The notes under the pieces: model-generated
Database searches by the model: none
The model's input: the letters and a program-made list of their open reading frames with translations, nothing else
What the model was told of the DNA's origin: nothing
Part shown: positions 11,748 through 16,019 of the stretch, in pieces
Layout of the letters: each line of letters starts with the position of its first letter
Numbering within the stretch: position 1 is the first letter of the stretch
Program-made: the position numbers and the translations under genes
NCBI GenBank assembly: GCA_039029935.1
Contig: JBCCFC010000137.1
Span: forward strand, 1 to 16,019
DNA from: G039029935 sp039029935
GTDB taxonomy: Bacteria > Chloroflexota > Anaerolineae > Caldilineales > Caldilineaceae
Direction of reading: 5' to 3'
DNA length: 16,019 nt

Positions 11748-14700
11748 ATGCCAAAACGAACAGATATTTCATCCATACTCATTATAGGCTCAGGTCCAAT
11801 TGTGATTGGACAGGCATGTGAATTTGATTACTCTGGCGCACAGGCGTGTAAGGCGTTGCGTCAAGAAGGATATCGGATTGTGCTGGTCAACTCAAACCCA
11901 GCCACGATTATGACAGACCCAGAATTAGCCGATGCTACCTATGTGGAGCCATTGACGGAAGAGATTTTGGAGAGGATTATCGAGAAAGAGAGGCCAGATG
12001 CGCTGTTGCCGACAGTTGGTGGGCAAACAGGCTTAAACATGGGCGTGGCGTTGGCTGAGAAGGGCATTTTAGATAAGTATGGTGTCGAGTTGATTGGGGC
12101 AAATCTGCGCGCCATGCAGGTGGCCGAGGACCGTCAACTCTTTAAAGAGGCGATGACCGAAGTGGGGTTAGCATCTCCCACCAGTGAGATTGCACATACA
12201 CTGGAAGAGGCACGTGAAATTGCCACCAGAGTTGGCCGTTATCCGCTCTTCATCCGCCCCAGTTTTACCTTGGGGGGCAGTGGTGCGGGAACCGTCTTTA
12301 CACCAGAAGAATTTGATGAGAAGGTCGAATGGGGACTCAAAGAAAGCCCCGTCTCCACTGTACTGGTCGAAGAATCGCTGATTGGCTGGAAAGAATATGA
12401 ACTTGAGGTGATGCGCGATGGTGCGGATAACTTTGTGGTTGTCTGTTCCATTGAAAATCTCGACGCTATGGGTGTGCATACAGGTGACAGTGTGACCGTT
12501 GCGCCAGCACAGACGCTCACCGACAAAGAGTACCAGCGGCTGCGTGACCAAGCGCGATTGGTGATGCGGGCGGTTGGTGTGGAAACCGGTGGCAGTAACG
12601 TGCAGTTTGCAGTGGACCCAGAGACAGGGCGTGTTGTCATCATCGAGATTAACCCACGTGTCTCGCGCTCCAGTGCGCTGGCATCCAAGGCCACAGGCTT
12701 CCCTATCGCCAAGCTCGCCGCCAAAGTTGCCGTTGGCTATACGCTCGACGAACTCCAAAACGACATCACACAGCAAACAGTGGCCGCGTTTGAACCGTCG
12801 ATTGACTACGTGGTGGTTAAGCTACCACGCTGGGCCTTTGAAAAATTCCCCGGTGTTGACCGCGAGCTGGGTCCACAGATGAAGTCGGTTGGGGAGGCCA
12901 TGTCGATTGGCCGTACCTTCAAGGAATCGCTCCAAAAGGGATTGCGCAGCTTGGAGATTGGACGTGATGGGTTGGACTTTCTTGAACGCAATGAAGATGG
13001 CAGCTATCGGGGTCATCCGGATGGGGCAACGCTCCAAGATTTACTCAAAATACCTAACCGTGACCGCCTGTTCGCCGTTTACGAAGCACTCAAGCAAGGA
13101 ATGGATGCCTCTAAGGTCTGCGAATTAACACGCTTTGACCCTTGGTTTGTGGAGCAAATCGTGCAGATTGTCGATTTTGAAGACAACTTGACCGTGCTTG
13201 ACCCCTTGTCGTTACGTCGTGCCAAACGTTTTGGCTTTAGCGATAGTCAACTGGTACGCATCGTCAACGAACGTTTTGCTGATGGCAATTTGGCGATTCA
13301 GGGCAACGATGCTACCTCATTTATCAAAATTGCACAGAAACAAATGGTGACAGAGCCGGACATCCGTCAACTGCGCCGCACATGGGGCGTCATCCCCACC
13401 TATCATCAAGTGGACACCTGTGCTGCCGAGTTTGAAGCCTTTACACCCTATCTCTACAGTAGCTATGAGATGGAAAGCGAGGCCATGCCCACCGACAAAC
13501 CCAAGGTCATGATTTTGGGCGGTGGGCCGAACCGCATTGGGCAGGGGATCGAGTTTGACTACTGTTGTTGTCATGCCAGTTTTGCACTACAAGAGTTAGG
13601 CTACGAGACCATCATGGTCAACTGTAACCCCGAAACGGTCAGCACGGATTATGACACCAGCGACCGCCTCTACTTTGAGCCACTGACCTTTGAGGATGTA
13701 CTCAACATTGTCGAGCGTGAAAATGCCGATGGCAATCTACGCGGTGTCGTTGTGCAGTATGGTGGGCAAACACCGCTCAACCTTGCCAATGCGCTTGAGA
13801 CAGCGGGTGTCCCCATTATTGGTACATCGCCTAAAGCCATTGACACGGCTGAGGATCGGGATCATTTTGGTGCATTAATAGGCCGTTTGGGTGTGCCAGC
13901 CCCCAATCACGGCTCTGCACGCAACACCAATGAAGCTATCGACATCGCAACCCGCATCGGCTATCCTGTCGTTGTGCGTCCGTCCTATGTGCTTGGGGGC
14001 CGCGCAATGGCTGTTGTCAACGATGAAACCGCGTTACGTCAATATATGGCCGAGGCTGTAACTGTCACCCAAGACAAGCCAATATTGATTGACCAATTCC
14101 TGGAAGATGCCTTTGAAATGGATGTTGATGCCATCTGTGATGGTGAACGCGTTGTGATTGGCGGCATGATGGAACACATTGAGGAAGCGGGCATTCACAG
14201 CGGTGACAGTGCCTGTGTGCTACCACCCTACAAAATCAGTGCCTATCACCTCAACATTGTGCGTGAATATACTGAAAAAATGGCGATGGAATTGGGTGTG
14301 CGGGGGCTTGTCAATGTGCAATATGCCATCAAAGACGACATGGTATATGTGATCGAGGTCAACCCACGTGCGAGCCGGACAGTACCCTTTGTGAGCAAAG
14401 CCACAGGTGTGCCGCTTGCCAAAATCGCCGCCAAAGTCATGGTCGAGCAATCGCTGGAATCGCAGGGTTTGACCAGCGAGCCAGAACTGGATGGCTTCTT
14501 TGTCAAAGAGGCGGTCCTGCCTTGGAAGAAGTTTACAGGCATCGACACCATTTTGGGACCAGAAATGCGCTCCACGGGCGAAGTCATGGGACATGCCGCT
14601 AACTTTGGTCATGCCTTTGCCAAGAGCCAGCTTGGGGCCAGCGTCTTTTTGCCCAAGGCGCACACCGACAACAGTGGCGTTCTCATCACCGTCAATGACT

Positions 14701-15092
14701 TTGATAAGGGTGCTGCCCTCAAAATTGCACGTGATCTGCACCGCATGGGCTTACGTATCTATTCGACCGATGGCACAGGCGCACTGATCGAACAGGCAGG
14801 TATTCCTGTCACCATTCTTGCCAAAGCAGCAGAACAAGCGGGGGGAGGCGTCGAAGAGAGTACTCTGGATGCCATGCAAGCGGGCAAAATTCACATGATT
14901 ATCAACACACCGTTGGGGTCTGGTAGTCGTGAAGATGGCGCCAAAATTCGCCGTTTAGCCACACGCATGGAAATCCCGCTGATCACAACGATGACCGCAG
15001 CACAGGCAGCGGTGCAGGGAATTCGTGCTGTTCATCAGAAGGATTTGGATGTTGTGAGCCTTCAGACCCATTATACGAAGAACAATCGTTAA
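11748..15092 (+). CDS. carB: Carbamoyl-phosphate synthase, large subunit
   Basis: 1114 residues, slightly longer than the roughly 1075 of E. coli. With the small (glutaminase) subunit it makes carbamoyl phosphate from ammonia derived from glutamine, bicarbonate and two ATP, for pyrimidines and arginine. The two homologous ATP-grasp halves are evident: IIGSGPIVIGQACEFDYSG opens the first, and ILGGGPNRIGQGIEFDYCCC (from about 587) the second. Paired metal/ATP motifs are IIEINPRVSRSSALASKATG and VIEVNPRASRTVPFVSKATG. The oligomerisation region is about 405-560, and an MGS-like allosteric domain (about 970-1100, VLITVNDFDKGAALKIARDL, TDGTGALIE) ends the chain. The ATG start is set by alignment to the universal N-terminus; the Shine-Dalgarno sequence is weak (CTGGAAAAC). 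carA is absent from both sides, so the two subunits are encoded apart. Confidence 0.97.
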   Translation: MPKRTDISSILIIGSGPIVIGQACEFDYSGAQACKALRQEGYRIVLVNSNPATIMTDPELADATYVEPLTEEILERIIEKERPDALLPTVGGQTGLNMGVALAEKGILDKYGVELIGANLRAMQVAEDRQLFKEAMTEVGLASPTSEIAHTLEEAREIATRVGRYPLFIRPSFTLGGSGAGTVFTPEEFDEKVEWGLKESPVSTVLVEESLIGWKEYELEVMRDGADNFVVVCSIENLDAMGVHTGDSVTVAPAQTLTDKEYQRLRDQARLVMRAVGVETGGSNVQFAVDPETGRVVIIEINPRVSRSSALASKATGFPIAKLAAKVAVGYTLDELQNDITQQTVAAFEPSIDYVVVKLPRWAFEKFPGVDRELGPQMKSVGEAMSIGRTFKESLQKGLRSLEIGRDGLDFLERNEDGSYRGHPDGATLQDLLKIPNRDRLFAVYEALKQGMDASKVCELTRFDPWFVEQIVQIVDFEDNLTVLDPLSLRRAKRFGFSDSQLVRIVNERFADGNLAIQGNDATSFIKIAQKQMVTEPDIRQLRRTWGVIPTYHQVDTCAAEFEAFTPYLYSSYEMESEAMPTDKPKVMILGGGPNRIGQGIEFDYCCCHASFALQELGYETIMVNCNPETVSTDYDTSDRLYFEPLTFEDVLNIVERENADGNLRGVVVQYGGQTPLNLANALETAGVPIIGTSPKAIDTAEDRDHFGALIGRLGVPAPNHGSARNTNEAIDIATRIGYPVVVRPSYVLGGRAMAVVNDETALRQYMAEAVTVTQDKPILIDQFLEDAFEMDVDAICDGERVVIGGMMEHIEEAGIHSGDSACVLPPYKISAYHLNIVREYTEKMAMELGVRGLVNVQYAIKDDMVYVIEVNPRASRTVPFVSKATGVPLAKIAAKVMVEQSLESQGLTSEPELDGFFVKEAVLPWKKFTGIDTILGPEMRSTGEVMGHAANFGHAFAKSQLGASVFLPKAHTDNSGVLITVNDFDKGAALKIARDLHRMGLRIYSTDGTGALIEQAGIPVTILAKAAEQAGGGVEESTLDAMQAGKIHMIINTPLGSGSREDGAKIRRLATRMEIPLITTMTAAQAAVQGIRAVHQKDLDVVSLQTHYTKNNR

Positions 15093-15124
15093 TCGGCTTA
15101 TATTGTCAAATATGTACAACTTGG

Positions 15125-15186
15125 CCTTCGCAAAGTAACTAAGTATACTTGCATCAAACAAGATATCACTTGTCACTTTGCGAAGG
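15125..15186. repeat. Inverted repeat with structured loop downstream of carB
   Basis: Perfect 12-bp arms CCTTCGCAAAGT (15125-15136) and its complement (15175-15186) around a 38-nt loop that contains the palindrome AAGTATACTT (15141-15150) and a small ACAAG/CTTGT stem. It lies 32 bp after the carB stop and 38 bp before the next gene, in the same direction. No T-run follows. It could terminate carB or control the downstream gene. Confidence 0.75.
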
Positions 15187-15224
15187 GTTGGCCTCAAGTA
15201 CCCCCTAGTGAAACCGGAGGAAAT

Positions 15225-15866
15225 ATGACAACAAAATATGCTTTTAAGCAATGCAGCTTAAACCTACTTGAAGAGCTATTTGATGTCCGTGAGATACCAA
15301 ACATGCCGATGCTGGCGAACTGGTTAACCCAAAAAGCAGATATTTCCGAGTCTGAGCAACAGGAGATTGTTGATTTACAGCTAGAGTTGCTGGAGAATTT
15401 TCGTGATTGGAATGAAACCGAACTCGCCTACAATTTTATTGCACCCTTAATTCGATTGGTCAATTTTTCGGGTGAAAATCGAAAATTCTTTGCCGAGCGT
15501 CCCCTGAGTGCCAAGTTTGGCAACATTGAATTGGGTGGCAAAGTAGACGGTCTTATTGCATCGGGTAAACGCGTTCCCAAGCAACCCTATTTTTGTCTAC
15601 ATGAGTATAAAAAAGAAGAGGACCCAGATGGGGACCCTGCTGGTCAAGTACTGGCAGCGATGTTGGTCGCACAGGAACTCAATCAACATGACCAACCTGT
15701 TTATGGTGGCTATATTAAAGGGAGTGTTTGGTATTTCATGGTGCTACAGGGGTTGGACTATAGCATTAGCAATCTCTATGCCGCCACCCGTGAAGATATC
15801 TTTGAGATTTTTCAGATTCTTAGGACGCTTAAAGCGATGATTGCTAAAATGAGTATTCGGCAATGA
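15225..15866 (+). CDS. Uncharacterised protein with a PD-(D/E)XK nuclease-like core
   Basis: 213 residues. The likely catalytic core is GGKVDGLIASGK...PYFCLHEYKKE, giving D108, E127 and K129 in the D...ExK order, followed by a conserved-looking GQVLAAMLVAQEL (Q141) helix and YGGYIKGSVWYFMVL. The N-terminal half is helical, with the segment DWNETELAYNFIAPLIRLV (61-79). I remember similar proteins of about 200 residues from Bacteroidota and Chloroflexota annotated only as hypothetical; their substrate is unknown. GGAGG at 15216-15220 supports the ATG at 15225. No methyltransferase, antitoxin or helicase partner is visible in the window, so a restriction or defence role is speculative. The composition is slightly more AT-rich than carB. 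Confidence 0.72.
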   Translation: MTTKYAFKQCSLNLLEELFDVREIPNMPMLANWLTQKADISESEQQEIVDLQLELLENFRDWNETELAYNFIAPLIRLVNFSGENRKFFAERPLSAKFGNIELGGKVDGLIASGKRVPKQPYFCLHEYKKEEDPDGDPAGQVLAAMLVAQELNQHDQPVYGGYIKGSVWYFMVLQGLDYSISNLYAATREDIFEIFQILRTLKAMIAKMSIRQ

Positions 15867-16019
15867 GTAGCACACTTAATTGCTTGGCACATAAAGCTTC
15901 ATTAATAAAATTTTATTGTTTTTAGAAGTTTTCTTTTGCGCTCTTTTAATTGATTCTATACTCTTTTCATGATTTATCTTTCATTCCGCCCTTGTTATAT
16001 CTTTCATTAAAACAGCCCA
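15867..16019. other. AT-rich right end without a gene; 11-bp direct repeat
   Basis: No open frame with a plausible start is present. It holds the 14-bp palindrome AATAAAATTTTATT (15904-15917) and two copies of TATCTTTCATT (15975-15985 and 15998-16008), whose starts are 23 bp apart, about two helical turns. It may be the control region of a gene beyond the right edge. Confidence 0.5.

Noticed and set aside
12168..12776. Minus-strand open frame of 202 codons inside carB
   Set aside because: Antisense to the first ATP-grasp domain of carB; a composition artefact of the coding strand with no recognisable protein features.

Overview
This is a bacterial window of roughly 50% GC with nine to ten transcription units on both strands. 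RNase P RNA, tRNA-Cys and carB (carbamoyl-phosphate synthase large subunit) mark it as chromosomal. The mix of an ECF-type sigma factor fused to an Eis-like acetyltransferase, two PhyH-type dioxygenases, a Uma2 nuclease, a zinc-ribbon/cold-shock protein, heptanucleotide repeats and long intergenic hairpins looks to me most like Chloroflexota (Anaerolineae or Caldilineae-type). That assignment is an inference from remembered family distributions; Poribacteria-like lineages remain possible. I see no phage, transposase, CRISPR or plasmid genes.

Layout, left to right. Positions 1-101 hold a likely promoter and ribosome-binding site for a minus-strand gene just off the left edge. A sigma/GNAT/SCP2 fusion gene (minus, 102-2201) follows, with hairpins in its leader. 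A membrane protein and a PhyH dioxygenase form a plus-strand operon (2499-4085). A group II PLP decarboxylase (minus, 4169-5692) is divergent from a GNAT acetyltransferase (5855-6469), which is followed by a long-chain acyl-CoA ligase (6581-8386). The apparently empty stretch 8387-9259 is not empty: it encodes RNase P RNA on the minus strand (about 8489-9090) with its own promoter. A Uma2 nuclease and a second PhyH dioxygenase (9260-10743) come next, then tRNA-Cys (minus, 10858-10928) with a strong promoter and terminator. The window ends with a zinc-ribbon/cold-shock protein (11093-11566), carB (11748-15092), a PD-(D/E)XK-like protein (15225-15866) and an AT-rich tail without a gene.

How the parts may work together. 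The decarboxylase, GNAT and acyl-CoA ligase share a short stretch with overlapping divergent promoters and a dyad, so they could be co-regulated amine/acyl metabolism; this is inference only. carB supplies carbamoyl phosphate for pyrimidines and arginine, but carA is not in the window. The rest look like independent housekeeping or accessory units.

The most unusual signals are: (1) an RNase P RNA whose P4 core helix departs from the near-universal sequence but is compensated on both strands and keeps the bulged U; (2) a three-way-junction expansion in the same RNA; (3) a single-chain sigma factor-acetyltransferase-SCP2 fusion; (4) a long hairpin at each of the three convergent gene junctions; and (5) a dyad covering the -10 of the GNAT promoter.
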